Source of the DNA: UBA6902 sp964393845
GTDB taxonomy: Bacteria > Nitrospirota > Thermodesulfovibrionia > UBA6902
DNA: 64,000 nucleotides
Direction: 5' to 3'
Assembly: GCA_964393845.1 (NCBI GenBank)
Contig: CAYMUX010000001.1
Coordinates: forward strand, 1 to 64,000
The translations under genes were made by a program, and so were the position numbers. The notes below the pieces were generated by a model. The model was not told where the DNA came from and did no database searches. It saw only the letters and a program-made list of their open reading frames with translations. Shown piece by piece: positions 26,317-35,992 of this stretch; the first letter of the stretch is position 1, and each line of letters starts with the position of its first letter.

Positions 26317-27984
26317 TTGATTGATCTTATGAGCGTCGGGAATAAAAAAGTATCTATCAGCCTTAAGGAGGCGCTATTTGTTCTATGTATAATTTTATTC
26401 GCCGGTATAATCCGTATCCCTTCCCTGACACAGCCTATAGGCCCCGATCAGGGTATTATGTCTGTAATCGGCAAGGGCCTCCTGAATGGAGAACTCCCTT
26501 ATAGAGATAACTGGGAGATGGCTTCACCGGCAATATTTTTCACCTATGCATTGATGTTCAAGACATTCGGATTGTCGATGGCCGCAATCCCTGTTACTGA
26601 TACATTAGTCTCCATGTTGACAACCTTATTGGTGTTTATGCTGGGCAGAACGGTTTGGGACAATAAGGTCGGCGGTGTCAGCGCGCTGCTCTATGCATTC
26701 TTTTCCAATGGCATTCGTATAGGCATGCATTCCGCAGGTGACACTGCATTTGGAACATTCTGGTATATTGCTCAGAGGGAGTCTTTTATGGTGCCGCTTA
26801 TAGCGGGGAGTTTTTATCTCATATATAAATCGGGAAACGGCTCAAGGAATCCATTGAAATTGATCCTGGCAGGCTTATTGTCCGGGCTGGCCTTTGTATA
26901 TAAGTTTCCTGCCTTGCTGTTTTTTATGTGCATTATTTTGTACGTGAATGTGAGTTTTCTGTTCAATAAAGAACGGAAAACAGTTAAGCAGTTAGCAGGT
27001 GATAATTTGTCCCTGATATCGGGTTTTATCCTTGCCATTGTCCCCTTTGTTTTATTTTTTGCTTCCAAGGGCGCGTTGAAAGATATGACTGATGTAATTT
27101 TCAAATACGTTTCCTCTGTCTACGGCCAGGTAGAGCATGATTATCTCGTAATGGCCAGAATCGGGTTTGAACATACCGTTTTTCTGGCTAAAGAAAATTT
27201 TGTGATCTGGTTATTGTGTTTCGCCTCATCAATTTATATTCTTTTAAACGACCGCAAAAAAGAAAATTTATTGATTGTGCTATGGGCTGCTGCATCTCTA
27301 TTGTATGTGATCAGTCACAGAGAATTTTTCGGGTATCATTATCTGATTATTTTCCCCTCATTCTCGATATTGTCGGGCTACGGGATAGCAAAGATATTCG
27401 GGCAGGACTTCAATCTTCGCGGTTTCTTCTCAGGACAAACAGGCAAGGCAATGGTCGGTTTTATTTTAGCCGCCAACCTGCTTTTTTTTGCCACAATCAA
27501 TCATATGCATTACACAAAGTTTTTCTATTATGTAACCGGTAAGATCTCTCAGGATGAGTATTATCAATTCTTCAGTGCTTATCCTGATCACGACTATTCC
27601 TTTCCCGCTGATTATAAAGTGGCTCAATATATTAAAAGCCAAACGAAGCCTGACGACATGATATATTCCCTCGGCGGAATTGAAAGCGTTATATACTTCC
27701 TGACCGACAGAAAATCACCTTCAAGATTCATCTTTTCATGGATTATATTGCAATATGCTCACAGCAAGGTAGATATGGCCGCAGAATACAGGAAAGAGCT
27801 TCTGGCTGATTTAAAGGCAAAAACCCCAAAGTATATTATAACCGTCCGATCATTAGAGACCTTTAAGGAGTACGTTGATATTTATGCATTCATAAATAAT
27901 AATTACCTCCTTGAAAAGACTTTCCCTGACGACAGGTTTGTATATGTTTACAGACAACAGGGTGTAAGCAGGATTTCATCTTAA
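26317..27984 (+). CDS. ArnT/PMT-like GT-C glycosyltransferase (paralog 1)
   Basis: About 555 aa. The start is uncertain: TTG 26317 follows AGGGA by 9 bases, while TTG 26299 and ATG 26329 are alternatives without a good ribosome site. About 10-12 membrane helices with the GT-C signature early in the first periplasmic loop: PDQGIMSVIGKGLLNGELPYRDNW (acidic Asp near residue 40). It uses polyprenyl-phosphate sugar to glycosylate an extracytoplasmic acceptor. It is a close paralog of the next gene: the QPxGxDQ...Y..K..L.G..PYRD opening, the IAQREXFM-type loop and the TGKIS-DEYY segment are shared. Confidence 0.82.
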   Translation: MIDLMSVGNKKVSISLKEALFVLCIILFAGIIRIPSLTQPIGPDQGIMSVIGKGLLNGELPYRDNWEMASPAIFFTYALMFKTFGLSMAAIPVTDTLVSMLTTLLVFMLGRTVWDNKVGGVSALLYAFFSNGIRIGMHSAGDTAFGTFWYIAQRESFMVPLIAGSFYLIYKSGNGSRNPLKLILAGLLSGLAFVYKFPALLFFMCIILYVNVSFLFNKERKTVKQLAGDNLSLISGFILAIVPFVLFFASKGALKDMTDVIFKYVSSVYGQVEHDYLVMARIGFEHTVFLAKENFVIWLLCFASSIYILLNDRKKENLLIVLWAAASLLYVISHREFFGYHYLIIFPSFSILSGYGIAKIFGQDFNLRGFFSGQTGKAMVGFILAANLLFFATINHMHYTKFFYYVTGKISQDEYYQFFSAYPDHDYSFPADYKVAQYIKSQTKPDDMIYSLGGIESVIYFLTDRKSPSRFIFSWIILQYAHSKVDMAAEYRKELLADLKAKTPKYIITVRSLETFKEYVDIYAFINNNYLLEKTFPDDRFVYVYRQQGVSRISS

Positions 27985-27992
27985 AATATTAA

Positions 27993-29663
27993 ATGAACTC
28001 GCAACTCCAGATAAACATAACCGGTGAAAAATTCAGCGCCCGTGAGATATCTATTCTGTTTTTTATCCTGCTCTCGGTGTTTGTATTAAGATTTCCTTCT
28101 TTTCTCCAGCCATGGGGGGGAGACCAGGCGGTATATGGATATATTGCAAAGGAGATGCTGGACGGCAAAGTGCCGTACCGGGATATGTATTCGAGTACGG
28201 GTTATGGAGTGTTTTTTGCTTATGCCGTGCTGTTAAAAATCTTCGGCAATAATATGCTGGCCCTTCATTTAGGTGATTTTATAGCGTCAATTTTGACCGT
28301 TATAATTGTTTATTATCTGACCAGGCTGTTATATGGAAAGGAGTGCGCAATTATCGCAGGGATTATCGCGGCTTTATTCGGAAGCGGCCGGGCCTTCAGC
28401 GGTCTCTATGAGATGAAGGGCGCATGGGGAACATACTGGCAGTTGGCCCAGAGAGAAGTCTTTATGACACCGCTTATTGCAGCCGGTATCCTTCTTTCCT
28501 TACTGGCTGACCGGAACAGAAAATGGCATCTCTATTTCTGGGCCGGAGTATCTATTGGTTTGGCGGTTGTTTTGAAAATTACTGCCGTTATTATGTTGCC
28601 GATTCTCATCTTATATATTGTCATGAGTGAATTCTTCAGCCATGACGGAGGTGGTTTCAGGTCTTCTCTGTATAAAACAGCAGGCTTGATTTTCGGGGCA
28701 TTAGTAATTCAACTTCCGTTTCTTTATTACTTCTGGATACATGACAGCCTCTATATAATGTACAAGGCTGTCTTTGTTCATACTTCGGTATATGCCAAGC
28801 TTTCCAGGGGATTGATGCTGGTCAATGCATTTGAAGGCAATACTTACGTAATGAGCGAGAACTTGGTGATGTGGGTATTTTCACTGGGTGCAATGTTGCA
28901 TTTGCTGGCGCATGAAAGGAAGAGGGAAACCTTCCTTGTTTTGGCCTGGACTGTAGGCATACTGATAATGATATGGGGACAGGGGAAATTTTTTGGTTAT
29001 CACTTTCTTTTAATTCTCGGACCATTGTCTGTATTAACGGGATATGGCATAAAGCAGTTTCTGAAGATGGAATCCAGCTGGAAGGACTCAATTATTGCCG
29101 CTCGTAATAATATGATTGCTATTGTGCTATGGGTCTTTTTAGCCGGCAGCCTTGTGGTTTTTTTAGGCAGCAATTATGACTACTATCGCTGGAATATCCA
29201 ATACCTTACAGGGAAGATAACCAGGGACCAATATTATGAGGTATTTAATGAATTTCCACTGCATCTGTATTCTTTTCGTTCCGATTATGATGTAGTAAAT
29301 TATCTGAAAATGCATGCTCAGCCGGGCGATTCCCTCCGTACGATTAATTGCGGAGGAGATACGATCATTCACTATCTTTCCGGGCTTCGCTCGGCAACAA
29401 GATTTACATCTACCTGGTACCTGTTTAATAAGGGGTTATATAATAATACTCTTTCGGACCAGTTGAGGGACGAATTTATCGAAGGGATAAGTAAGGAAAA
29501 GCCGGGATATATCCTGCTGGTTTACTATAATATGGAAGAATTTATGAGAGAATATAACAGAGATGATTATGGTGATGTTGCAAGATTGATGGATTACATT
29601 AAAGACAATTATGTGGTGGAAAAGGCATTCCGGGACAGGCGCACATTGTATAGAAGGATATGA
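27993..29663 (+). CDS. ArnT/PMT-like GT-C glycosyltransferase (paralog 2)
   Basis: A 556-aa multi-helix membrane protein, tandem paralog of the preceding gene. The loop reads QPWGGDQAVYGYIAKEMLDG then KVPYRDMYSSTGYGVFF, with the catalytic-type Asp in GGDQ. LAQREVFMTPLIAAGILLS and LTGKITRDQYYEVF match positions in paralog 1. The C-terminal domain is periplasmic. The ATG lies 8 bases after the previous stop and the end overlaps the methyltransferase start (ATGA). Probably one sugar per paralog. Confidence 0.83.
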   Translation: MNSQLQINITGEKFSAREISILFFILLSVFVLRFPSFLQPWGGDQAVYGYIAKEMLDGKVPYRDMYSSTGYGVFFAYAVLLKIFGNNMLALHLGDFIASILTVIIVYYLTRLLYGKECAIIAGIIAALFGSGRAFSGLYEMKGAWGTYWQLAQREVFMTPLIAAGILLSLLADRNRKWHLYFWAGVSIGLAVVLKITAVIMLPILILYIVMSEFFSHDGGGFRSSLYKTAGLIFGALVIQLPFLYYFWIHDSLYIMYKAVFVHTSVYAKLSRGLMLVNAFEGNTYVMSENLVMWVFSLGAMLHLLAHERKRETFLVLAWTVGILIMIWGQGKFFGYHFLLILGPLSVLTGYGIKQFLKMESSWKDSIIAARNNMIAIVLWVFLAGSLVVFLGSNYDYYRWNIQYLTGKITRDQYYEVFNEFPLHLYSFRSDYDVVNYLKMHAQPGDSLRTINCGGDTIIHYLSGLRSATRFTSTWYLFNKGLYNNTLSDQLRDEFIEGISKEKPGYILLVYYNMEEFMREYNRDDYGDVARLMDYIKDNYVVEKAFRDRRTLYRRI

Positions 29664-30316
29664 AAACATTTACTGCGGAAGATATTGAATCAATAAAGAG
29701 AGAAATCATTAAAATTTATTCTCAGGACTTTGTCAGCAAGATGTATACGTTATTAAGATTAAAACTTGCCCCCATGATTCAGATGATAAAATACGTGCCT
29801 GAGAAAGGGGACATCCTTGATCTTGGCTGTGGAAACGGTATCGTTGCAAATATCCTTTCCTTAGGCGCTCCTGAAAGAAAGGTATATGGAGTTGATCTGT
29901 CTGCCGGCAGAATAGAGGCAGCGAGCAGGATTTCCAGGGGGAACCCGAATCTGGAATTTGTGGCAGGAGATGTGAACACAGTCCTTTTTGAAAGGTTTGA
30001 GATCGTCACCCTCATTGACTTGCTGCATCATATGCCTTTTAAGGAACAGGAGGTCCTGTTGAATAAAATTTATCGCAAACAGGATGAAGGGGATTTATTA
30101 ATAATAAAGGATCTTGAAAAATCGCCTTATTGGAAGTATATATTTCATTATATCCAGGATTCCATTTCTTACAGAGGAAGACTATATTTCAGGAGCGCCG
30201 AAGATATGGAAGAGCTGTTGAAGAATACTGGATATCAGGTTGAAACAGTATCGCTTGCAAGCGGCTATCCACATCCTCATGTACTGTATAGATGTAAAAA
30301 AGGTCAAAGTAATTAA
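29660..30316 (+). CDS. Class I SAM-dependent methyltransferase
   Basis: A 218-aa protein with ILDLGCGNGIVANILS, acidic motif VYGVDLSAGRIEAA, and VTLIDLLHHMPFKEQE. It overlaps the upstream GT-C gene by ATGA and may methylate the glycan built by neighbouring transferases or a lipid intermediate. There is no membrane segment. Confidence 0.86.
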   Translation: MKTFTAEDIESIKREIIKIYSQDFVSKMYTLLRLKLAPMIQMIKYVPEKGDILDLGCGNGIVANILSLGAPERKVYGVDLSAGRIEAASRISRGNPNLEFVAGDVNTVLFERFEIVTLIDLLHHMPFKEQEVLLNKIYRKQDEGDLLIIKDLEKSPYWKYIFHYIQDSISYRGRLYFRSAEDMEELLKNTGYQVETVSLASGYPHPHVLYRCKKGQSN

Positions 30317-30370
30317 GATATAAATGTTGCCGGGAAATACCGAAAAATATAAAAGAGCAGGCATAGGATC

Positions 30371-31315
30371 ATGAATAATAAATTAATATCTGTTGTAGTG
30401 CCGGTTTTTAATGAAAGCGTGGTTATTGAGGCATCTTATCAGCGCATAAAGAATGTAATGAACTCGCTTGATCCAATGTCTTATGAGATAATTTTTATAG
30501 ATGACGGCAGTAAGGATGATTCATATCAAAAAATGGTGCAGTTGGCAGATTTAGATTCTAATGTCAGAGTTATTAAATTTTCAAGAAATTTCGGCCATCA
30601 GATTGCGATTACAGCGGGCATTGATTATGCGAAGGGAGATGCAGTCATATTAATTGACGCCGACCTTCAGGACCCGCCTGAAGTTATAAAGGAATTCATT
30701 GAAAAATGGGAAGAGGGTTATGATGTTGTGTACGGGGTCCGTGAAAGAAGAGACGGTGAAGGCAAAATGAAGCTTATTACCGCAGCATTGTTTTACAGGA
30801 TATTAAGGAAGATCATTAAAATAGAAGTCCCTGTGGACACCGGCGATTTCAGACTGATGAGCCGGCGTGTAGTCGACAGGTTTAAAGAATTTAAGGAAAA
30901 AGACAGATTTGTAAGAGGGTTGGTCAGCTGGGTAGGGTTTAAACAGACAGGAGTGCTTTATAAAAGAGACAGGCGATTAGCAGGTGAAACAAAATATCCA
31001 TACAGTAAAATGATCAAGTTTGCCATTGACGGAATTACTTCTTTTTCAAGTGTTCCGCTGCGGTTGGCTACATGGCTTGGGTACTTTACATCTTTTCTGG
31101 CTTTTTTATATTTATTAAGTGTTTTTATTCAGAAGGTCCTCGGGTTCACCGTCCAAGGATGGGCCACGATTATGGTCGGCATGTTGTTTCTGGGGGGCGT
31201 TCAATTAATCTGCCTGGGAATAATAGGGGAATATATCGGACGAATCTTTAATGAGACAAAACAGAGGCCCATGTATGTGATAGAGGAGATATATTCTGCC
31301 GGAGTGAAGGAATGA
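30371..31315 (+). CDS. Dpm1/GtrB-like polyprenyl-phosphate sugar synthase
   Basis: A 314-aa family 2 glycosyltransferase. It opens ISVVVPVFNESVVIEASYQR, with DxD motif LIDADLQDPPEVI (Asp96, Asp98) and the conserved DTGDFRLMSRRVVDRF loop. Two C-terminal membrane helices (about 235-255 and 268-290) end in LGIIGEYIGRIFNETKQRP, the signature of bactoprenol glucosyltransferase/ArnC proteins. It makes a polyprenyl-phosphate-linked sugar, the donor used by GT-C enzymes such as the two upstream. It overlaps the SDR gene by ATGA. Confidence 0.9.
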   Translation: MNNKLISVVVPVFNESVVIEASYQRIKNVMNSLDPMSYEIIFIDDGSKDDSYQKMVQLADLDSNVRVIKFSRNFGHQIAITAGIDYAKGDAVILIDADLQDPPEVIKEFIEKWEEGYDVVYGVRERRDGEGKMKLITAALFYRILRKIIKIEVPVDTGDFRLMSRRVVDRFKEFKEKDRFVRGLVSWVGFKQTGVLYKRDRRLAGETKYPYSKMIKFAIDGITSFSSVPLRLATWLGYFTSFLAFLYLLSVFIQKVLGFTVQGWATIMVGMLFLGGVQLICLGIIGEYIGRIFNETKQRPMYVIEEIYSAGVKE

Positions 31316-32688
31316 AAAAGAATCTGTTCATAACAGGCGCCACCGGATTCATAGGCACGAATCTCCTCACAAAAATTAATCCGGAAGAATACGAAAATAT
31401 TTACTGTCTCGGCAGAAAAGAAAACGACCTGATAAAACGGCTGTCCGGAAATCATAATTTTAAATTTATTAAAGCTGATATATCCGAGCCGGAAAAATAT
31501 GCGCAGTATTTAAATTCATCCGACATAGTACTCCACCTCGCAGCATTGACAGGGAAGGCTGAACCGGAAGAATATTTCAGGGTCAATAGTGAAGGCACCA
31601 GGAGTTTGCTGGGACAGTGTTTGAAGAGCCGCGTGCAGCAATTTATATTTATCAGTACGATTGCGGCTGATTTTACAAACATAGAGGGATACCACTATGC
31701 AAAATCCAAGATTGAAGCTGAAAAAAACGTACAGAGGAGCGGTATCCCATATACAATTTTGAGACCTGCAATTGTCATAGGCAGAGGCGCTTCGATTTTA
31801 GTCAGTTTATTGAAACTGGCAAAGGCCCCGATTGTGCCGGTATTTGGAGACGGTTCAGCAAAGATACAACCAATTTACATCGATGATTTAGTAGCGTGCA
31901 TCCTGAGTATTATAGGAAACAAGGCCATTGAAAACCAGACCTTGACAATCGCCGGACCGGAGCAGATCACTATGGAAGAGTTCATTAAGGTTTTACATGA
32001 CAGTTCATATAAAAAGAAATTCCGGTTGATCCATCTGCCGGTCGGCCCGATTAAGAAAGCTTTATTATTATTAGAAAAGAAATTTTTGGCTTATCTGCCC
32101 TTTACAGCAGGTCAACTTGCCTCATTTACGAATGACGGCATTACAGACAGTAATCTCTGTGCCGGCTTGACAGGTTTGAAGTTAAAGAACGTCCATGAAA
32201 TGATAAGGCTGTCTGCTTCACAAGACGGGCAAGCCGGTGAAACTTCCGTGGACCTGGAGCTTGAATGCAGCGCGTTCACCAATTATCTGATAAATATCAA
32301 TCCGGACAAATATATTATAGAAAAATATATACAAGGGCATAAGATCAGCAGTATTAATAAGGAGACCGACTTTTTCAATGCCTTATTGATTAAGGCAGCC
32401 AATAGAAATTCATTTCTGCTTAAACTGGCGGACGCATATACAAGTATTTTTTACAAGAGCGCAGTCCTGAGAAAAAAGCTGCTGCTTTTGCTTGCTATCA
32501 TGGAATGCTGTCCATCCACTTATCATCACATCGATACAGTAAATAAAGGGTCCGCAATATCTCTGTATATGAGAATGGGGCAAAAGGCATTCCTCTTTTT
32601 GATGAGTCTTCTTGCATCAATGATAGTGTTTTTACCATTCAGGTTTTATTCATCCTTAAGAAACGGATCGAGGCAGCAGATTGAATAA
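31312..32688 (+). CDS. NAD-dependent SDR epimerase/dehydratase with C-terminal extension
   Basis: A 458-aa protein. Residues 1-300 form an extended-type SDR: FITGATGFIGTNLL (Gly9, 12, 15), the YAKSK catalytic pair (Tyr129, Lys133) and LRPAIVIGRG. About 150 further residues (NYLININPDKYIIEKYIQGH onward) lie beyond the usual end. They include a hydrophobic C-terminal segment near residues 425-445 that may anchor it to the membrane. It sits between a lipid-P-sugar synthase and a GMC flavoenzyme, overlapping both. It may oxidise or reduce a lipid-linked sugar or act as a 4-reductase. Confidence 0.78.
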   Translation: MKKNLFITGATGFIGTNLLTKINPEEYENIYCLGRKENDLIKRLSGNHNFKFIKADISEPEKYAQYLNSSDIVLHLAALTGKAEPEEYFRVNSEGTRSLLGQCLKSRVQQFIFISTIAADFTNIEGYHYAKSKIEAEKNVQRSGIPYTILRPAIVIGRGASILVSLLKLAKAPIVPVFGDGSAKIQPIYIDDLVACILSIIGNKAIENQTLTIAGPEQITMEEFIKVLHDSSYKKKFRLIHLPVGPIKKALLLLEKKFLAYLPFTAGQLASFTNDGITDSNLCAGLTGLKLKNVHEMIRLSASQDGQAGETSVDLELECSAFTNYLININPDKYIIEKYIQGHKISSINKETDFFNALLIKAANRNSFLLKLADAYTSIFYKSAVLRKKLLLLLAIMECCPSTYHHIDTVNKGSAISLYMRMGQKAFLFLMSLLASMIVFLPFRFYSSLRNGSRQQIE

Positions 32689-34298
32689 TGGATAAGATAT
32701 TAATTGTAGGCTGCGGCGCAAGCGCCGTCCATTTTGCCTTGACTGTCCTGCAAAAGGGATATGAAGTTACCATGCTTGATGTGGGATACGAGAGGCCTGA
32801 GGTGATGTATCCGGGGAAGAGCATTGATGAGCTTAAGGAATGTCTGAAAGACCCTGTTGACTACTTTCTGGGCGGAAACTTTGAGTCTTTTATCCCTCCG
32901 GACTACGGAGCCGAGTATTACGGCTTTCCGCCGAATAAGAGTTATGTCTTACAAAAACCTCAACAGTTCAGTTTCACTTCTTCGGGTTTTGCGCCACTTT
33001 TCTCTTTTGCCCAGGGTGGACTTGCAGAGGTCTGGACCGGTGGTATTTATCCTCTTAATGACAGCGAACTTTCCGATTTCCCTCTTTCCTTTGGAGAAAT
33101 GCTCCCCTATTACAATAAGGTTGCAGATCGTGTCGGCATAAACGGGGTAGAGGACGATATGAGCATGTTTTTCCCCTGGCATGAAAATCTGATGGAACCG
33201 CTTAATACAGATAAGCATTCCAGCCTTCTCCTGTCAAGCTATAATCAGAAAAAAGCTTGTTTAAATAACACGCTTGGTTTTTACATGGGCCGTTCCAGGG
33301 TTGCGACACTGAGCCGTGACAAAGGAGAAAGAAAGGCGTGTTCATACAGCGGACGCTGTTTATGGGGATGCCCGATCGGGGCTTTATATACTCCTTCACT
33401 TACCTTGCAGGAGTGTAAGAAATACGGCACATTCAAATATGTTTCCGGTATGTATGTCAGACATTTCAACTACGATAAACAAAACAATATCACCTCTGTG
33501 ACGGCAGAGTCCGTCAAAGATTCCACGTTCCATGAGTTCCCCGTAGATAAACTGGTGTTAGGGGCCGGCACTGCCTCTTCATCAAAGATATTCCTGGAAT
33601 CCCTTTTCAGAAAGACAGGAGAGATTTTTAAACTTAAGGGCCTCATGGACAACCGTCAGATTCTGGTCCCGTTTCTCAATCTGAAAATGATAGGCAAAGA
33701 CTGTGATCGTGAAAGCTACCAATATCATCAGGTGGCCTTCGGCATCAAAACGGAAAATCCAAAAGAGCATATTCACGGACAGGTCACGACCTTAAAATCA
33801 GCATTGATACATCCGATCATACAGAGCTTCCCATTGGATTTAAAGACCTCAATCTTTACCTTCAGCATTATTCATTCAGCGTTAGGAGTAATAAACCTGA
33901 ACTTTCATGACGTCCGCAGGGATGAGAACTATATATCTTTGAGTATTGATAAGTACCCGCATCGTCCTGAATTGTTTATAAATTACAGGCCGGTCTCAGG
34001 AGAAAAGGCCTTAATGGATAATGCGATGAAAATAGTGGGAAAGGCATTCCTGAAATTAGGCTGTGTAGTTGCGACAAAAATGGCTCATATACGTCCGATG
34101 GGCGCAAGCGTTCATTACGCAGGCACAATACCCATGTCGGAGAAGAAAGACACATTTACAACTTCAAGGCATTGTCAGAGCCATGATTTCAATAATCTCT
34201 ATTTCGTTGATGGAACGACCTTTCCTTTTTTGCCGGCCAAACAGTTGACCTTTACGATGATGGCAAATGCCGTCCGTGTAGCTGACAAAGCGTTTTGA
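32688..34298 (+). CDS. GMC-type FAD-dependent oxidoreductase
   Basis: A 536-aa flavoprotein. The N-terminal FAD motif is ILIVGCGASAVHFALTVL. The C-terminal GMC domain reads GASVHYAGTIPM, then VDGTTFPFLPAKQLTFTMMANAV, with the His of HYAGT as a candidate catalytic base. A cysteine group (Cys218, 224, 228 in CSYSGRCLWGCP) resembles the cluster-like motif of some sugar/alcohol-oxidising GMC enzymes. It overlaps the SDR gene (TAATG). The pair could perform sequential oxidation and reduction, but this is inference. Confidence 0.8.
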   Translation: MDKILIVGCGASAVHFALTVLQKGYEVTMLDVGYERPEVMYPGKSIDELKECLKDPVDYFLGGNFESFIPPDYGAEYYGFPPNKSYVLQKPQQFSFTSSGFAPLFSFAQGGLAEVWTGGIYPLNDSELSDFPLSFGEMLPYYNKVADRVGINGVEDDMSMFFPWHENLMEPLNTDKHSSLLLSSYNQKKACLNNTLGFYMGRSRVATLSRDKGERKACSYSGRCLWGCPIGALYTPSLTLQECKKYGTFKYVSGMYVRHFNYDKQNNITSVTAESVKDSTFHEFPVDKLVLGAGTASSSKIFLESLFRKTGEIFKLKGLMDNRQILVPFLNLKMIGKDCDRESYQYHQVAFGIKTENPKEHIHGQVTTLKSALIHPIIQSFPLDLKTSIFTFSIIHSALGVINLNFHDVRRDENYISLSIDKYPHRPELFINYRPVSGEKALMDNAMKIVGKAFLKLGCVVATKMAHIRPMGASVHYAGTIPMSEKKDTFTTSRHCQSHDFNNLYFVDGTTFPFLPAKQLTFTMMANAVRVADKAF

Positions 34299-34317
34299 TT
34301 AAAACGCTCTTTTGATA

Positions 34318-35946
34318 ATGAATAAGACTGAAGATAATTTGTCATTAAATCCATATTCTTTTCATTTGACGCGAGAAGTATGGGGATTAATACTTATAGT
34401 GGCATGTTATCTTCTGGCAGGTATGATCGCTTTAAAATTCCATGCAATCCTCTCAGATTATGAAAGGGATGCAACCGAAATGCTTTTTGATGCAAAGAGA
34501 ATATTGGCCGGAGAGGGTTATAACAGTGATTTCTGGCCGTTTGGGTACATGGCAATGATTGCTTTTACAAAGCTCATCACCGACATAGATTTTTTTACAT
34601 CTGCAAAATTAATTGCACTTTTTTCCGGAGCCGGAGTCTTAATTCTTACATATTTAATCGGCAAACAAGTATTTTCGGAAAAGATTGCTGTTTTGGCGGT
34701 GTTGATATTGGCAAGTAATCACTTTTTCTTTTCACATTCCTTTTTAGTTGAAATGGATATGCCGTTTACGTTGCTATTATTATTATCAATATACTTTCTT
34801 ATAAAAGGAAATGAATGGAGAAATTTCCTCTTGTGCGGGGCATTTGCGGGAATATCCTATATGGTGAAATACGGGGCATATGCTCTTTTCCCGGTAGTAG
34901 CAGTAGTTGCATTAATTAATATTACAGATAAAGGGATTGTTGATTCTTTGAAAAAAGTGATGATTTTCTTTGCAGCATTCTTTATCTTTTCATCGCCGTG
35001 GCTTATAAATAATACAATAAAAAACGGCAGCCCTTTTTATAGTAAACACTATGTTAATATCGCATGGGGAATGAATAGACCCCAGCTGATGCCTGACAAA
35101 TATTGGGTGGAATATTTCAGACTTAATGAAGAGTATTCCTCTATGAAGGATGTCGTCGCTGACACAAAAAAATTTGTGGGAAATTGGTTAGGCAATATCA
35201 GGGGGCTTCCTATAAATATTTTCAACATACTATCTATTACGGGTATTTTTCTGCCGCTTGCTTTTCTTATGGCTTTTAAAGCTTTGGACAGACGAAGGTT
35301 AATTTTAATTTTGCTGACTCTGAGCTATGTAAGCCTGGTAACGATGGCCTATACCTGGAACAGATATCTGATACCATTAATGCCGGTACTATGTATATTT
35401 ATTGCATTTTGCATTCATGAAATTTTACCGGAGTCTTTCAGCTTGAAAAAAATAATTGAAAGACTTTCTTTTAATATCCCTTTCAGGATAATTATTGTTG
35501 CGATGCTGATCTTGTTCTCTGTTATAAAGTCCTTTGGCGTGGTGACTGAATTTATGCGGAAGGAGCATATATACGAATGGAAAGTTGCGGGAGAATGGCT
35601 AAAGCCTAAATTAAAAAATGACGACTGGATCATGGTGCCTAAACCACAGGCAGCCTGGTTTGCCGGAACAGATAAATTTGTTAAATATCCTGCTGATGAT
35701 TCTTTACCGCTTGAAGATGTGGTTAAGAAGCGTGAGCAAAACACTTTTTTCTTTTGGCAGGAAACTTTGACTACTAAAATAATAACGGATGTTGATTACC
35801 TTATTTATGATGAACGGTGGTGGAAATGGTTTCTGCCGTCCCTCATGTCAGAAAATGGGCCGATAGTACCGGAGAATTTTTTACCTATATTTTCCACAAA
35901 AGGTGCAAAGACTCACATAATTATTTATAAAATTATCCATGAGTAA
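34318..35946 (+). CDS. GT-C (ArnT/PMT-like) membrane glycosyltransferase
   Basis: About 542 aa from ATG 34318, preferred over TTG 34312. The first loop carries LSDYERDATEMLFDAKRILAGEGY with acidic residues at the GT-C site. About 10-11 hydrophobic helices follow, then a soluble periplasmic tail (KPQAAWFAGTDKFVKYP). It is more distant from the 26317/27993 pair. It probably transfers a sugar from a polyprenyl-phosphate carrier to the glycan. Confidence 0.77.
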   Translation: MNKTEDNLSLNPYSFHLTREVWGLILIVACYLLAGMIALKFHAILSDYERDATEMLFDAKRILAGEGYNSDFWPFGYMAMIAFTKLITDIDFFTSAKLIALFSGAGVLILTYLIGKQVFSEKIAVLAVLILASNHFFFSHSFLVEMDMPFTLLLLLSIYFLIKGNEWRNFLLCGAFAGISYMVKYGAYALFPVVAVVALINITDKGIVDSLKKVMIFFAAFFIFSSPWLINNTIKNGSPFYSKHYVNIAWGMNRPQLMPDKYWVEYFRLNEEYSSMKDVVADTKKFVGNWLGNIRGLPINIFNILSITGIFLPLAFLMAFKALDRRRLILILLTLSYVSLVTMAYTWNRYLIPLMPVLCIFIAFCIHEILPESFSLKKIIERLSFNIPFRIIIVAMLILFSVIKSFGVVTEFMRKEHIYEWKVAGEWLKPKLKNDDWIMVPKPQAAWFAGTDKFVKYPADDSLPLEDVVKKREQNTFFFWQETLTTKIITDVDYLIYDERWWKWFLPSLMSENGPIVPENFLPIFSTKGAKTHIIIYKIIHE

Positions 35947-35992
35947 AATTTGACTGCTGACATATAACAATAAACATTAAGGAAAAAATATA

